Part shown: positions 45,070 through 56,704 of the stretch, piece by piece
Layout: every line of letters starts with the position of its first letter
Position numbering within the stretch: position 1 is the stretch's first letter
NCBI GenBank assembly: GCA_033032175.1
Contig: CM065321.1
Span: 6,408,501 to 6,472,500 of the forward strand
Direction: 5' to 3'
From: Saturnia japonica
Lineage: Eukaryota > Arthropoda > Insecta > Lepidoptera > Saturniidae
DNA: 64,000 nucleotides
Made by a program: the position numbers and the translations under genes
The notes under the pieces: model-generated
Database searches by the model: none
The model's input: the letters and a program-made list of their open reading frames with translations, nothing else
What the model was told of the DNA's origin: nothing

Positions 45070-45634
45070 TTAAATTGAAGTGTCTGTTTGTAATGCCAAA
45101 ATAACAGTTTTTTACTAAATGCATATGGAAGTATATACGATACCTATAACAAAAACATCATTTTTTAATTTTTTTCTGTCTGTCTGTCTATCGGTTAGTT
45201 CCGAGTAATCTCCAAAACGGTAAGACCGATTTTAACGGGACTTTCACTCTTTCACTGATGATCTAGATCTGATGATCTAGATGATGATGATCTTCTGTCT
45301 TTTAGCTGATGATATAGGGAGTAACTTAGGGTAGGTACTTATATTTTAGAAAAAGAATTAGGGTTCCGCACAAATAATTAAAAAACTGGTAATGGTGAAT
45401 CAATTTGGGCGCTTAAATGGCTTATGCTGAGTAAACCATAAGAGATATACCAAATCAATGTATACATAATTATAGGCATTAGAAGACCTACAAAATAGTT
45501 CGAGAGAGTATACATCTATCTTCTAAGGAACACCTACAATAAGCTTTTTTGTCTTTAAAATAGCCGGGAGCGGAGGAGCAAGATTCGCGCGGGCATTCTG
45601 TAGTCCACGTGAGCGAAGCCACGGGCACAGCTAG
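45070..45634 (+). repeat. Helitron-like repeat, family B copy 5 (complete)
   Basis: It starts TAATTAAATTGAAGTGTCTG and ends GTGAGCGAAGCCACGGGCAC-AGCTAG|T with CTAG at 45631-45634. A local expansion of GATGATCTAGAT at about 45254-45290 is private to this copy. Confidence 0.7.
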
Positions 45635-45820
45635 TTATGTTATATTTAATACAAGATTTGGATCAATTTATTTCTTAAAAAGTTATACTTTGAATATTAT
45701 TATATGAGGCAGGCATACCTAACATATCGAGTGCTGACCTCTTCAACACAATAAAACAAGAGGTTTAGCGAGCAACTCTATGAAGTTGCTATACTATGGT
45801 ATTTTAGACTTTTTGTTACA

Positions 45821-46102
45821 GTGTGCGTAAGCATAAAAATTCACTCCCATAACTTTTTTATAACGCGCCTAAAGACGACAAAATTTGAAAAAAAAAAAAA
45901 AAACATTTTTATTTACATCGTATCATCGCATGTGTTTATTAAGAAACAATCACGAACACCGCGTAATAACACTAATTATAAAGTACTCAAAATCACTTAT
46001 AAATTATCAATAAATAAAATGAACACGGTTAAAGCAATAGTACCAAAACCCCGTGAATTTGATTTCATAAACGTTAAAACCGGAACACCATTAATGGCTT
46101 AA
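45821..46102 (+). other. Unrecognised ORF with family C fragment
   Basis: The frame of 93 codons starts over a family C piece (ATAACGCGCCTAAAGACGAC at 45861-45880) and an A-run. The last 28 codons (MNTVKAIVPKPREFDFINVK, then TGTPLMA, stop) look protein-like. I recognise no family; most likely it derives from a repeat. Confidence 0.25.
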
Positions 46103-46819
46103 CCCGCAAACCTTTAATTAAAAATAGTAAAACATAGCGGAATACTTATAATAAAGAACTTATTTCTGGTGACACCTTTATATTTATGCGTTAAATGAAT
46201 TCATCGTATTATTTGTTAAAGTAATTATCTTTAGAAGATTTTTAATGAAGCTGTACAGAATTGAATAATCAAATATTGTTTACAAGTAATTGTCTAAACA
46301 CTTTAGTATTTTCATCAGTAGCTACGATACTTAATTAGTAATTTATTTTCACTTTATCTTATAGAGAATATCATTTCTCTCTCAGAAATATAAGACGTTT
46401 TGAAGCGACATAAATTCCTACAGCGAACTCAGCTCTCACTATAGAAACATATGATAAGCAAAGTTAATATAGCATTTGTTAGTTCTTGACTAGCTAACTT
46501 GGTCTCTCAAGTATTGTCTATAACTATGATCTGGTAGAAGCAAGTCCCTTTCGCTATAAGGTATGATTATAGTCAAACGTTTCAAGACATTAAAGAAACA
46601 CACGAAATAACACAATAAACAACAAAACAAACAAACATCGTGCGATTTTCAATTTAATGCGATAATAAATCTGTTAAATGTATACAACAACGCAAACTCA
46701 TACGACGCAAACACACTAACTATCGCTAAAATATGTGTAATACACTAATTTGTTGAAACGACTCGCGCGCCATCTATTGTCCAAATGTTGTAGTAACTCA
46801 GTAACCTTCACTGCTATAA
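46103..46819. other. Spacer
   Basis: The stretch 46580-46800 is A/C-rich and ends near CGCGCCATCTATTGTCCAAA, which may be repeat-derived. No gene. Confidence 0.35.
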
Positions 46820-46925
46820 AAAATTTATTGATATATTCGTGATCAGTGTTCTTTATCTAGGATGTTTATCAGGAAATTTGAAAATAAAATAACATATACA
46901 GACGGAACTACAGATTTGTTGCTAT
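46820..46925 (-). repeat. Family A 5'-end fragment
   Basis: ATATTCGTGATCAGTGTTC, ATCAGGAAATTTGAAAAT and ACGGAACTACAGATTTGTTG correspond to the terminal part of 27294-28362 (about 28265-28360). Confidence 0.6.
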
Positions 46926-47710
46926 AAATAAATAATTAATTGATGTAATTTAATTGGAGTTTTGCATAAATTATATCCGCTAGGCATAAAGACATCGACC
47001 ATCATTGTCATGTTTTCTAAAAAAAATACGAATTTTAACGTGAAAGTTGACCTAAACAAATGACGAGAAATAACATTTTTCATTATAGGATTTAAAAATA
47101 TAGGGTATATTTTATTTAATACTTGCATTAACAACTCAACTCTATTGATAAAATACAGTATAAAACGTAATGACCAACTCGGAAACATGAAAACTTTTCT
47201 CGCAATATTAAATTCTACATAAAACCAGAATAAATTTACCTACACTACGATCACCTTTATGGAAACTAAATGTATATAAATGAAAAAGGAAATATGGCGT
47301 TTGAAAAAGGCTACCGCCGCAGAAAGCCTCAAAATATCACGGTAAACACTGAAAGCTTCCGGACACAACGTTTTTACGTACAAATATTCGCTAGATTTAC
47401 TGAGAGCATGAATATTCATGGACTCATATCATACGTATAAACCAGATAAGACCCGGGATGTGTACTGAGGCTGTGAATTTATAATAATATTTTAGGAACA
47501 CGTGCAAAAGTATTAGATTGTAATAATGCTATAAGCTCTTAGTACCTAAAGTAGTTAAAGTAAATTTCAACTTCAAAGCTTTATTCGTTGAACATTTTTA
47601 TTAAATGCTTCATTGCACATTACTGTAGAAATCGAAGATTTGACGATAAAAAACATTCTCTATGATTCTTTCCAAGGATGCACGTGAACGGGGTATTGCC
47701 AGGATCGTAT
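46926..47710. other. AT-rich spacer
   Basis: I see no feature. Confidence 0.35.
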
Positions 47711-47718
47711 TATTGGTA

Positions 47719-47947
47719 ACTATCGAATAATCGATAGTCGTCTAAAATTTAATTATTCGATTGTTGATATAAATCAATCGATTGTTGAATTCTAAAATAT
47801 AATACGGGGTATTATTGTGTTAACAAGGAATATTATTGCTCCTAAGTTACTGAATTACGCAGTCCACGCAGCATGTAATGAAATCGATAGTCAATCGATC
47901 TATCAATTATTTTTTTTTACTATCGATTGGTCAAAAAATCGATGTTT
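47719..47947. promoter_or_regulatory. Cluster of ATCGAT dyads
   Basis: ACTATCGA (47719-47726) faces TCGATAGT (47731-47738). AATCGATAGT (47882-47891) faces ACTATCGATT (47919-47928). ATCGAT occurs at least five times in 230 bp. The core resembles the DRE motif TATCGATA bound by DREF/BEAF-type proteins in flies. It may equally be a decayed repeat. Confidence 0.25.
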
Positions 47948-47999
47948 TTTCAACACTATTGTATGTTTTTTTTTAATTAATCATTGGTTTAGTGTTTGG

Positions 48000-48190
48000 C
48001 CACAATCTCGACGATTTTAAGTGACGATGTGGCACAAAATAGTTAAGCACACGTTAAGCCTAGTAATAGGACTGACTTTCAATTGCAACTGCCGGAACAC
48101 ACCTATAGATGATTGGCGACAGAATTTCAACTTAAGGGTGGTTCGACAGCTTTTGGTAGAAATCTCGTAGCTTACGCTTATTGATTTATT
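48000..48190 (+). repeat. Interspersed repeat, family H copy 3
   Basis: CACAATCTCGACGATTTTAA, GTGACGATGTGGCACA, GCCTAGTAATAGGACT and TTGGCGACAGAATTTCAAC match 10095-10290. Confidence 0.55.
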
Positions 48191-48337
48191 ATTTCTTTTA
48201 TTTATAAATCAAGTAGATATGTATTGTAGCTAATATGTAACTTGGTAAATTGGTTTCCTTTTATCTGGTCAAAATTGATACCGAAATAGAAATCTTAGGG
48301 CATAGTAGGTCGTAGGTCTTCTCGCTATTGGAAGCAG

Positions 48338-48860
48338 CTATATACAAAAAAGAGGAAAGAAATTAATGTCCCACTTATTTAGCAATAATATTAGTTGATG
48401 CTTAGTGATAGTGTGGTCGAAGACAGTAATCAGAACTGCTTCTAAATTAGGTGTCACCTCCACAAACGAGTTTATCGCGGCGATATTATTTATCGTCCTG
48501 CGGATTATTTTTATAACAACTATATAAACCTGACTCCACACGGCGATGCGACGAGTGACATCGACGAGAAAAACGCTAACGACTTGCTGCGCGCCTGTTA
48601 CGAGACGAGACCTACTTGCAACACATTCGCCGCAAAACGTGACGCACTCTTGCCCCAGTAAACTATTCATCTAATTTCGCTCTTGCCTGTCACCGATCTG
48701 AGTTCTTTTCAACAAAACAACTGTGCAACGAATTGTTGCGCACTCGCGGTGCGTTCCGTGGAGACCACCCAACTATAACAGGATGGACTCGTGTCGATGA
48801 ACTCGCTCATGGAGATGGCGCTTTAAAGTTAAGGGAGGACTACTTACAGAAATATTTATA
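48338..48860 (-). other. CpG-rich island with candidate promoter and first exon
   Basis: A minus frame of 110 codons starts at ATG 48670 (MNSLLGQECVTFCGECVASR...). It is preceded by ~160 bp of CpG-rich, UTR-like sequence and a TATAAA on the minus strand at 48855-48860. The first half of the frame is GC-rich, the second AT-rich. No domain is recognised. It may be an unrecognised first exon or a chance ORF in a promoter region. Confidence 0.3.
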
Positions 48861-48954
48861 ACTTTAAATTTGTAGATAGGCACAACACTAAGCATGGAAA
48901 CTGCTCCAATAAAAAACTTCTTACATTATTATTTATTTAATTAAACAGCCTCGT

Positions 48955-49205
48955 TAGCCACTAGGCCCCTAGGTCATAAGTAGCTACTGCAGCGACTGCT
49001 ATGCTCGAAGTCCTGGGTTTGATTCCTAGATCAAGTAAAGTGTTATTAGATTTTTCTATTAAATTCACTGTAGCAGCTCGGAATCTGACAATAGACAATA
49101 AGAGTAGCCCCCTAATATATGAGAGCTATAATCATACCCGGAAAGCTATGTGTGTACATTAGTACGCCTCTATCTAACCTTTCGAGGATACAGGCGAGAT
49201 AGTAT
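48955..49205 (+). repeat. tRNA-derived SINE
   Basis: GCCTCGTTAGCCACTAGG (A-box region), GCTATGCTCGAAGTCC, TGGGTTTGATTCCTAG (B-box), then AAAGTGTTATTAG and CTGTAGCAGCTCGGAATCTG. It shares head and body with 3661-3800 (minus). The tail reads TGTACATTAGTACGCCTCTA then TCGAGGATACAGGCG. Confidence 0.7.
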
Positions 49206-49575
49206 TTTATCTTATTTTATGTTAAAAAGGCATAAAGTCCTGTCAGTACATTTCAATGTTAAAGCCATTTCGGCTTTTAGTGTAAAATTATGTCGACATC
49301 TGATCATACTATCGTCGTAAACATACTAACGCCTGGATTTTTATAAGCACGTAACGTTCATTTACCTATTGATGATTTAGGGCGTTTCTGATGTCTCGTT
49401 TAGTTAACTTTAGCTTTATGTCCGTTATTTATATTACAGGCTTTCACTTATACTTTTCTTGAGTGAATTTTTAGTTTATTTTACTGTTACCGTTTTCTCT
49501 TTATTAATCTCTAAAAATATTATAATAACAGCTAAATAAAACTGTGGTAACAGTTAAATATAGCTTTATAAAACA
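49206..49575. other. AT-rich spacer
   Basis: I see no feature. Confidence 0.35.
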
Positions 49576-50135
49576 CTAACGGTGTGCTCGCGGCTCCGCA
49601 CGTGTTTCTTACTACACAGTGGTTATTTACATTCCGTAATTTGAAATATTATATCTGGTGTACAAAATTTCATCAAATTCTTTTAAAACAATTTTTGTTA
49701 CGATTACGAAATGTATTGTTGACGATACTTTTATAGCCTGTCAATTATGGAATGACGTTTTCTTCCCGTCTACAAAACTAGATCAGAATTGGTTGAAAAT
49801 TGACGAAAACTCAATTTTTTCCAATTTTTTTTTTTTCAATTTTACAGATTATGTTGAAAATTGTTATATATAACTCCATAAATTATGGAAAAACGTATAC
49901 GTAAAAGTATTATTATTGATATTTCTTATAGCTTATCAATTGACCAATGACATACGATTTCCGTGTACAAAATTTCACAAGAATCAGTAAACCCGGTTTT
50001 GAGTTAAATCCGGATAAACAGACAGGCCAAATTTTTTTAAGGGTATATTCGTGATCACTGTCCCTCATATAGTATATCCATCGAGAAATTTAGAAAAATA
50101 TTACATGTACGTAAACCTACAGATTTATTAATATA
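49576..50135 (-). repeat. Helitron-like repeat with tandem monomers, family A copy 5
   Basis: Starts on the plus strand CTAACGGTGTGCTCGCGGCT and ends CAGATTTATTAATATA. It has about three or four monomers with TATAGCCTGTCAATTATGG and TTCCCGTCTACAAAACTAG blocks, then GGTTTTGAGTTAAATCCGG. It is the inverse of 25854-26403. Confidence 0.65.
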
Positions 50136-51466
50136 AGTACTGATTTATTCTAATAAATATACAACTTGTCAAATTTTATTAGAATGCGTCCAGCCGTTTG
50201 AGCGTGATTGAAAGGAAGATGTTTTTTTTATTACCTTAATATTTTTTTGGAAAATTTCATATCATATCAGCAAGGATATGCCAGTCCTATGATAAAGTAT
50301 TATACCAACTTACCAAGAAGAAACATAAACTTAAACATATAAATAAGAGTTTAAGTAGATCTCGGTAAGAAGACTAAAGAGACCAAACTAAAAAGATTGA
50401 AGAGATAAAAGAACTAAACATTATTCTAGAAGCATCCGATGTCGGTTCTGCATCCAGACGAACATATTTTCACATTTAATGTTAGTAAGATGTACACAAA
50501 AAAATGTTTTCGGTGTAGGTACAGTAAATCTTCCAAATATGTCATGGAGAGATAATTACGTCCACGAAGCGCCTGTTTATCTTTATCCTTCAAAAACGAT
50601 CCATTTTGCGGCTCAGAAGGTCCGTTGATAGGAAATAGCGTAATATTTTACGGGAAAAAATCTTGGTATAAGCATGGTACAAGTTTTCAAAACGACAGAT
50701 TTATTACTTAAGACAGTACATAAATATTTTTGTTTTGATTTCTTCGGCTAAATTCGGCTTCTAAAGTATTTTTACGGCATTGTGATTTAAAATACATCTT
50801 TCAAGTTCAAAGGACTGTTTTTCAAAATTTACTAATTGGCCGTAGATGCTTAACATTTCACTTAATGTTGTATAGATACCATCTATAAAATGATTTTAAC
50901 TTAGGATAAATGAAATATAGCATCTAAACCAATTTATAATTGAAAAGACAGGTTTCCCAATTTCGCAATATAAATATAATTAAAGTAAAATTACATTGAT
51001 ATTCTCTATCGAGATGTATATTGATTGATATTTATCCCTTTCATTTCGTAATATAATTAAATCATGTAAAATATTTTCCATATATTTTAAATTCTCATGT
51101 ATGTCTCCATGAGATTCCAAAATGTTGTTGAAATTTAAAAAATACCTAATTTTCAAATGGGTGAACAGGTTTTCATGAAATATAGCTAAGAACACTTTTG
51201 ATCAAGTCACCTTTCAAACAAAAAAAAAACAGATCAAATACAGTTCATCTGTTTAAGAGCTACAATGCCACAGACACACACATAGGCAGACATACAGATA
51301 CACACGTTAAACTTATGAAGCTTCCCTTTTCGCGTACGTGGTTTAAAAAGAAGAAAAAGAATACATTGTTAACAAAAACATCAAAACTAGGCAAAGTTTA
51401 TGCCTGGAAATCTTGTGTGAGAATACATAAAAATGTTTCTTTACATTCAGATTTATATAACAACAA
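50136..51466. other. AT-rich spacer
   Basis: I see no gene. A CACA/GACA-rich patch at 51270-51310 is simple sequence. Confidence 0.35.
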
Positions 51467-51760
51467 CTAGAGGTATGCCCGCGGCTCCGCACGCGTTTGA
51501 TATTATGCAGTAGTTATTTACATCCCGTCATTTTATTTTTACTCATATTCATATAGCCTATCAATTGAGGAATGACATGTACTTCCCGTGTACAATTTTT
51601 ATCAAAATGGGGTTAAGGGGTTAAGAATTAATTAAATTTTTAATTTTTTTGAATTGTTTTTTAAGGTTCCTAAAAGTGTTATTGAAAATTCTCATTCTCC
51701 GTCATTCATGGAACGACTTATATTTCCCGTATAAAATAATAATCTTTGACCAATTACGTC
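51467..51760 (-). repeat. Family A fragment with intact CTAG end
   Basis: CTAGAGGTATGCCCGCGGCT and CCGCACGCGTTTGATATTATG at the left, then ATAGCCTATCAATTGAGGAA, ACTTCCCGTGTACAATTTTT. Similarity stops near 51745, so it is 5'-truncated in element orientation. Confidence 0.6.
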
Positions 51761-52309
51761 AAATTATTTATTTATTTCAAAAACTTTTTACCATGTTTGA
51801 CTTTTTGACGTGCTTTAAATATCTCAAAATACTAAGTACGTTTGACATTGAAAATGGTTAGTCATACTTATAAAAGTATTTTCAATATCCTGCGACTTTT
51901 AAAGCGAGATTGAAGCAAGAATTCCCATCGTTTTATACAAAAAGTTAGACATCTTCGGTGTCGTCGAGAGAATATTATGTAAAAAACGAGCTTATTATTC
52001 GTACTAGGGCTCTGGCTTTGTGGTTTCATGATAGCACTTCTGTTATTCGGACAGGTCTGAGAGCGGACTTTTGTGTGATCAAACCTTGATACTAGTTCTA
52101 TATTAGATGATTAATACGTATATAATATGTAGATATCTATATAAGCAGCCCATAGTTTCCATGTTAAATTTATTTGACCAATTCTCCAGTACGCCGCCGC
52201 CGCCAACACAGCCATGTAGCGTATCATTGTACTAACTTCCCGTACTTGCCTAAAACATGTCAGATTAGTTGACATTCATAGTTACTATTCCGCTTCTTAG
52301 AGCTATAGC
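51761..52309. other. Spacer
   Basis: GCCGCCGCCGCC-like triplets at 52193-52204 are short. No gene is seen. Confidence 0.35.
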
Positions 52310-52450
52310 TTGAAGTTATATCGTACATAACGTTGCTCAATAAATGGGCTATAAAATTCAGATTTTTTTTTCAAATCTGATTAGTAGTTCCAGAGATTAT
52401 AGCTTTCAAACAAACAAACAATCAAAAAATACTTTATTACATTAATAAGT
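52310..52450 (+). repeat. Family C 3' fragment
   Basis: GCTTGAAGTTATATCGTACA, CAATAAATGGGCTATAAAAT and AGTAGTTCCAGAGATTATAG match the 31066-31300 copy. Confidence 0.55.
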
Positions 52451-53557
52451 ATAGATTTTTATGATGTAGTCTACTTGCCGATCTGTATTATTGTTTAGAA
52501 CTATTTAATTCTCATGTTATTTTTTTTGTATTATTTAAACACTGTATTTATAATATATGGTTTATAATCAAAATAAAATAAAATAATTATGAGAATGGAC
52601 AAATTGTCTATTAATGATAACTTGTTTTTCAATTAGCCTACTTTAAAAACTGTTGTTCAGTAGCTGAGCAGCACAATAACCTTAAAACGACCAAACATAA
52701 TAATTTAAATTAGACTGTACAACGTAGATAAACCTAACATATGTACATTAATTTTTATACGTTTATTTAAATTGCCTTACACAAAGTAGGTAATTGTCAC
52801 ATATTATGAAATTATGTTGTGGTTATTATACCTGAGTTGACTAAGTAAGCAGCTAAACAAAATAAATTTAGACTCTTTTAGTCATTTAGCAATTTTAGTA
52901 GCCTCTGACTTTTTGTAGTATTACTATTAAGTATATATATAGCACCTTTTATAATAGGAAATATAATTACTATTTTTAAGTACTACCTATCTGCGAGTTT
53001 ACTTTCTAAATTTACTAAGTAATTTATTTATTAAAAGAATATATAATCTTGCCTGACTTGACCGATTATTTTCCTATTCGCATAATTTATTTGTTTTATT
53101 GAGACGTTGGTTTATAGATGGTAGGTAGATACTATGGATAGCTATAAGTGTTAGGATCCGATAGGTAGACAGGGGGGCTGTGGTCGAGCTTATTAACTAT
53201 CAAAAAGGACAGAAAAACGTCATTCGAGACAACTAGTTTTAATGTAACATTTTAAAACATAAATAAATTAACACAATTATCTAAAAGAAGACCAAGAATT
53301 AATTATGCAGAATGTTTGACAACTTCGCCCTATGGAAGGTCCAATTAAGTAGATAAATTAATTTAGTCGTCGAATTTAAATTTAAAATTAATTTTACAAA
53401 GAGGCAAAGAAAGTATATTTTATAATCAAAATTGTTTTTTATATTACAAGTGTATAAAATTTATATAATGAATACTACGCATTCCTTCAGTAACGACAAT
53501 AAGTTGACTTCTTTCCAAATAAAAAAGCTGCATAAATAGTCTTATTATTAAATTATA
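52451..53557. other. AT-rich spacer
   Basis: I see no feature. The TA target of the next element is at 53556-53557. Confidence 0.35.
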
Positions 53558-54860
53558 CAAGATGTCCAGAAAGGGTATCGGGTATTTGTTTTCGCGCCAT
53601 ATTCGAAACGGAGCGTCTAAAGGGTGCGGGGAGGGGTTCGTGGCGTCCGCCATTTTGTGGAGTTTTAGTCACGATGGAACAGTACTCGGGGACGCATCGC
53701 GCATTTTGCGTACGAGCGTATTATCGTAATGGTGATTCAATAGTGACTGCTCAACGTTTCTATCGTGCGGAATATCGTACACGCCACGCGCCAAGTGACG
53801 ATAGCATTAGGAAATGGATCAGGATGTTCGAGAATACAGGTGCGACAGTTAAAATTCAAAACTATGGTCGTCCTCTTTCAGTTCGCGATGAAGAAACAAT
53901 TGAAGAAGTTGAGGCGTCGGTTCGTCAAAATCCGTCTTTATCCATCCGAAAGCGAAGCCAAGCGTTGAACATCAAAAAATCGTCTTTACATTCGATTTTA
54001 AAGAAAGACTTACATCTAAAAGCCTATAAAATTCAATTGGTTCAAGAATTGAAGGATACGGACTATGCTAATCGACTGAATTTTGCGATCGAAATGCTGC
54101 AGCGATTTAACAACTTTAACAACATACTGTTCAGTGGCGAAGCAAATTTTCACCTGAATGGTCATGTTAATAAGCAGAATTGTCGGTACTGGGCAGAGGA
54201 GAATCCGAGACGAAAGCATGAACGACCCCTGCATAGCCCAAAGGTCGTTGTTTGGGCCGCTATGTCTGCTAAAGGCATAATTGGTCCTTATTTTCATGAA
54301 GATCAACGAGGCCGAGCAATTAATGTGAATAGTGACCGTTATTGCGATATGTTGCGAAATTTTTTGGTCCCAGAGTTGCAGGAGTTTGCAGGTTTCAACT
54401 CAAGAACGTGGTCCCAGCAAGATGGGGCCACTTGCCATACCTCAAATGACTCAATGGAAGTTGTTAACGAATTATTCCCTAATAAAGTCATTTCGCGAAG
54501 GGGTAACATCAACTGGCCTCCCAGAAGCCCCGACCTTAGCCCGCTTGACTATTTTGCATGGGGATACCTTAAAAGTAAGGTTTATCAAAACAATCCGACG
54601 AATCTAACCCAGTTAAAGCAAAACATCAGGTCAGAAATGGCAGCAATATCGATAGCTATGTGTCAACGTGTTATCGCCAATCTTCGTTTCCGTTTAGAAG
54701 AGTGCCAGCAACGTAACGGTCATCATTTGGATAACATCATCTTTTCCAAATAATTCTCCAATTCATATGCTAATAATAAACAATAAACTTTTTTATTGCA
54801 TACAAATAATTTTTGTTTCATTGAACTTACAAATACCCGATACCCTTTCTGGACACCTTA
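53558..54860 (+). mobile_element. Tc1/mariner DD41D element (rosa-like) with intact-length ORF
   Basis: Inverted ends of 32 bp: left CAAGATGTCCAGAAAGGGTA..., right (reverse-complemented) TAAGGTGTCCAGAAAGGGTA..., with two differences. TA at 53556-53557 and 54861-54862. Length 1303 bp. The low divergence of the ends and the unbroken ORF mark it as younger than 22812-24118. Confidence 0.94.
53674..54753 (+). CDS. DD41D transposase, 359 aa, first catalytic Asp replaced by Gly
   Basis: Start MEQYSGTHRAFCVRAYYRNG, an N-terminal helix-turn-helix (about 10-55), a linker (NYGRPLSVRDEETIEEVEAS, 63-82), a second HTH (about 85-120; SIRKRSQALNIKKSSLHSIL), then the catalytic core. The first Asp site reads ILFSGEANFHL, with Gly at 155 (GGC, 54136-54138), where the 22812 copy has FSDEAHFHL. 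The second Asp is at 250 (SQQDGATCHTS), the third at 292 (SPDLSPLDYFAWGY). There are 41 residues between the last two. The DDE/D triad needs all three for metal binding, so the protein should bind TIRs but not cut. It ends NIIFSK at 54753, followed by AATAAA-like ATAATAAACAATAAAC. Host use is not indicated. Confidence 0.93.
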   Translation: MEQYSGTHRAFCVRAYYRNGDSIVTAQRFYRAEYRTRHAPSDDSIRKWIRMFENTGATVKIQNYGRPLSVRDEETIEEVEASVRQNPSLSIRKRSQALNIKKSSLHSILKKDLHLKAYKIQLVQELKDTDYANRLNFAIEMLQRFNNFNNILFSGEANFHLNGHVNKQNCRYWAEENPRRKHERPLHSPKVVVWAAMSAKGIIGPYFHEDQRGRAINVNSDRYCDMLRNFLVPELQEFAGFNSRTWSQQDGATCHTSNDSMEVVNELFPNKVISRRGNINWPPRSPDLSPLDYFAWGYLKSKVYQNNPTNLTQLKQNIRSEMAAISIAMCQRVIANLRFRLEECQQRNGHHLDNIIFSK

Positions 54861-54862
54861 TA

Positions 54863-56394
54863 GTATGAAGCTATTGAATCCTATAAAAACCATAACACCA
54901 GTAACGTCCCTCTATACTGAACAGTAAATCAGTCAACCTATTTAGAAAATTTTTATTTATGAAGCAACTCGATTCATAATAAATACTACCTACAATCAGG
55001 TCAGCTAGCTCAATAATTATACAATTATAAGGCTCGCATGCCATCAAAACAACATAAATGTATCCTAGGTGAGTATTAATGCCACAAAAGCAACACTGAT
55101 CCAACGAGCGTGCCGGTCCTTACAACGTTAACTTAACAATTAAATTATGTAAAAACACCTTTAAGTTAGGCGAATAAGGTTGAATTCGGTCGCTAGTGAC
55201 ATTTGCTACTTCTATTCCCACAGGCGCTGTCAAATAGGTCTTGAGGCTGAATACGATTGCTCTACAATTTGGATTAAGCTTCTGTTAAGACATCGCATTG
55301 CTACTGTAATGTTTGTGTAATCAAAATTAATGAAATTTATTCTAAACAATATTACAAAGATAAATTAACTTACGGGGCAAATAATGAGGATTTGTATACT
55401 TATTCCAGAGATAGGTAGGTACCGATATAATTTCTTATAATTAATTTATAATTTAATTATTACCTTCGTAAAAAGGTTAGTGGTTACCAAGATAATAATA
55501 TGATGGTTCTCAATTCCCTAATATTGACTTCAAAATTCAGGATAATTAGACTAGAAAACTAAGGTCTCGATATAATAATATTAAGATTTTGTGTATTCGT
55601 ATAAATAAGTATTGTAAGGTCTAAAAGGCGATGATAAAAGCTATTTCGCTAGCGCCGGCTCGGAACAAACACGGAGATCGCAAGGAAGGTTAACGTAAAA
55701 TAGAAAGGCGACTCTGAATTCACAATATGAAGGAAGAATACACGTTGCGCTGACCTTACTTCTTTTTCTTCGTGTCGGCGCAAGTCGTAGTTTAAATAAA
55801 AATTGCTCGGGACTTACTACTGCTCAGGGTATGCCGCGCGTACCCGGGTATCGTAACTTGCTCTTTTCATACACCCTGCGGACCTTACTTAGAGCAAGAA
55901 AAAGAAGAATTCAATCACGGAGTTTTGATGCGATGACTTCTGGATTTGAATCGTACGATAAAGCTTTCACTGAAAAAAAAAACGTGTTTTGTGTGTAAAA
56001 ATAAGAATGTTTTGTTATACACGAACAAGTCTGTAAAATATACAAACGACCTTTAAAAAGATATAGGTACATAGTATGTATTTTAAAATTCTTTCTATAT
56101 AGAAAATTATTTATGTATTCTGAGCAATTCACGATTGAAGCGACTTTGCTTTTACCGCCCGTGGCAAAGTTAATATCATAGCAGCGCTTCTCCCCTTTAC
56201 CGTGATTCAAGTGTAGAGGGAGCCAAATGAAAATCTCATCAAGCGCATTCGACTTAAATCCGCTTTAATGTTCCTTGCATAAAGAACTGTTTTAACATAG
56301 TCGTTTTTTTTTTAATTAATTCAGAAACATATTTGTTTGAAGTAAGTACAGATTTAGTCTACATGGAATATAAGTAGAATTGTCTAATTATATC
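54863..56394. other. Spacer
   Basis: A less AT-rich patch at 55640-55890 (CTAGCGCCGGCTCGGAAC; CCGCGCGTACCCGGGTATCG) has no readable ORF and no copy elsewhere in the window. It is a candidate for a regulatory or UTR sequence, but nothing firm supports that. Confidence 0.3.
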
Positions 56395-56680
56395 ATTTAT
56401 ATTAATATATAGTGTTTTAAATCTGTAGGTCTAGTCTGTACATGTAATTCCAATTTTCCAAATAGACGTCTATTATAAAGAGAGATCACGAATGTGGTAT
56501 AATTTAGTTTTGTCTGTTTGTCCGTCCGAATTTAACTCAAAAATAGCTTGACCACTTTAAATGAAATTTTGTAAACGGGAAGCTTATGTCATTATTCAAT
56601 TTAGAGGCAATAAACATTGATAATTTATATATTTTGAAATCACTAAAAATAATCATTTCTAAAAATGTTATTTGTATTTA
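56395..56680 (+). repeat. Family A 5' end fragment
   Basis: TTAAATCTGTAGGTCTAGTC, TAAAGAGAGATCACGAATG, GTCCGTCCGAATTTAACTCA and GGGAAGCTTATGTCATTATT follow the order at the start of 25854-26403. Confidence 0.6.
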
Positions 56681-56704
56681 TACATAATTTCTCAATTAAT
56701 AGGC

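Noticed and set aside
45821..46102. A real 93-aa gene
   Set aside because: The frame runs over a family C fragment and a homopolymer A tract. Only the last third looks protein-like, and there is no start or splice context.
48855..48860. A certain TATA box
   Set aside because: TATAAA is frequent in AT-rich DNA. It is kept only as part of the weak promoter candidate.
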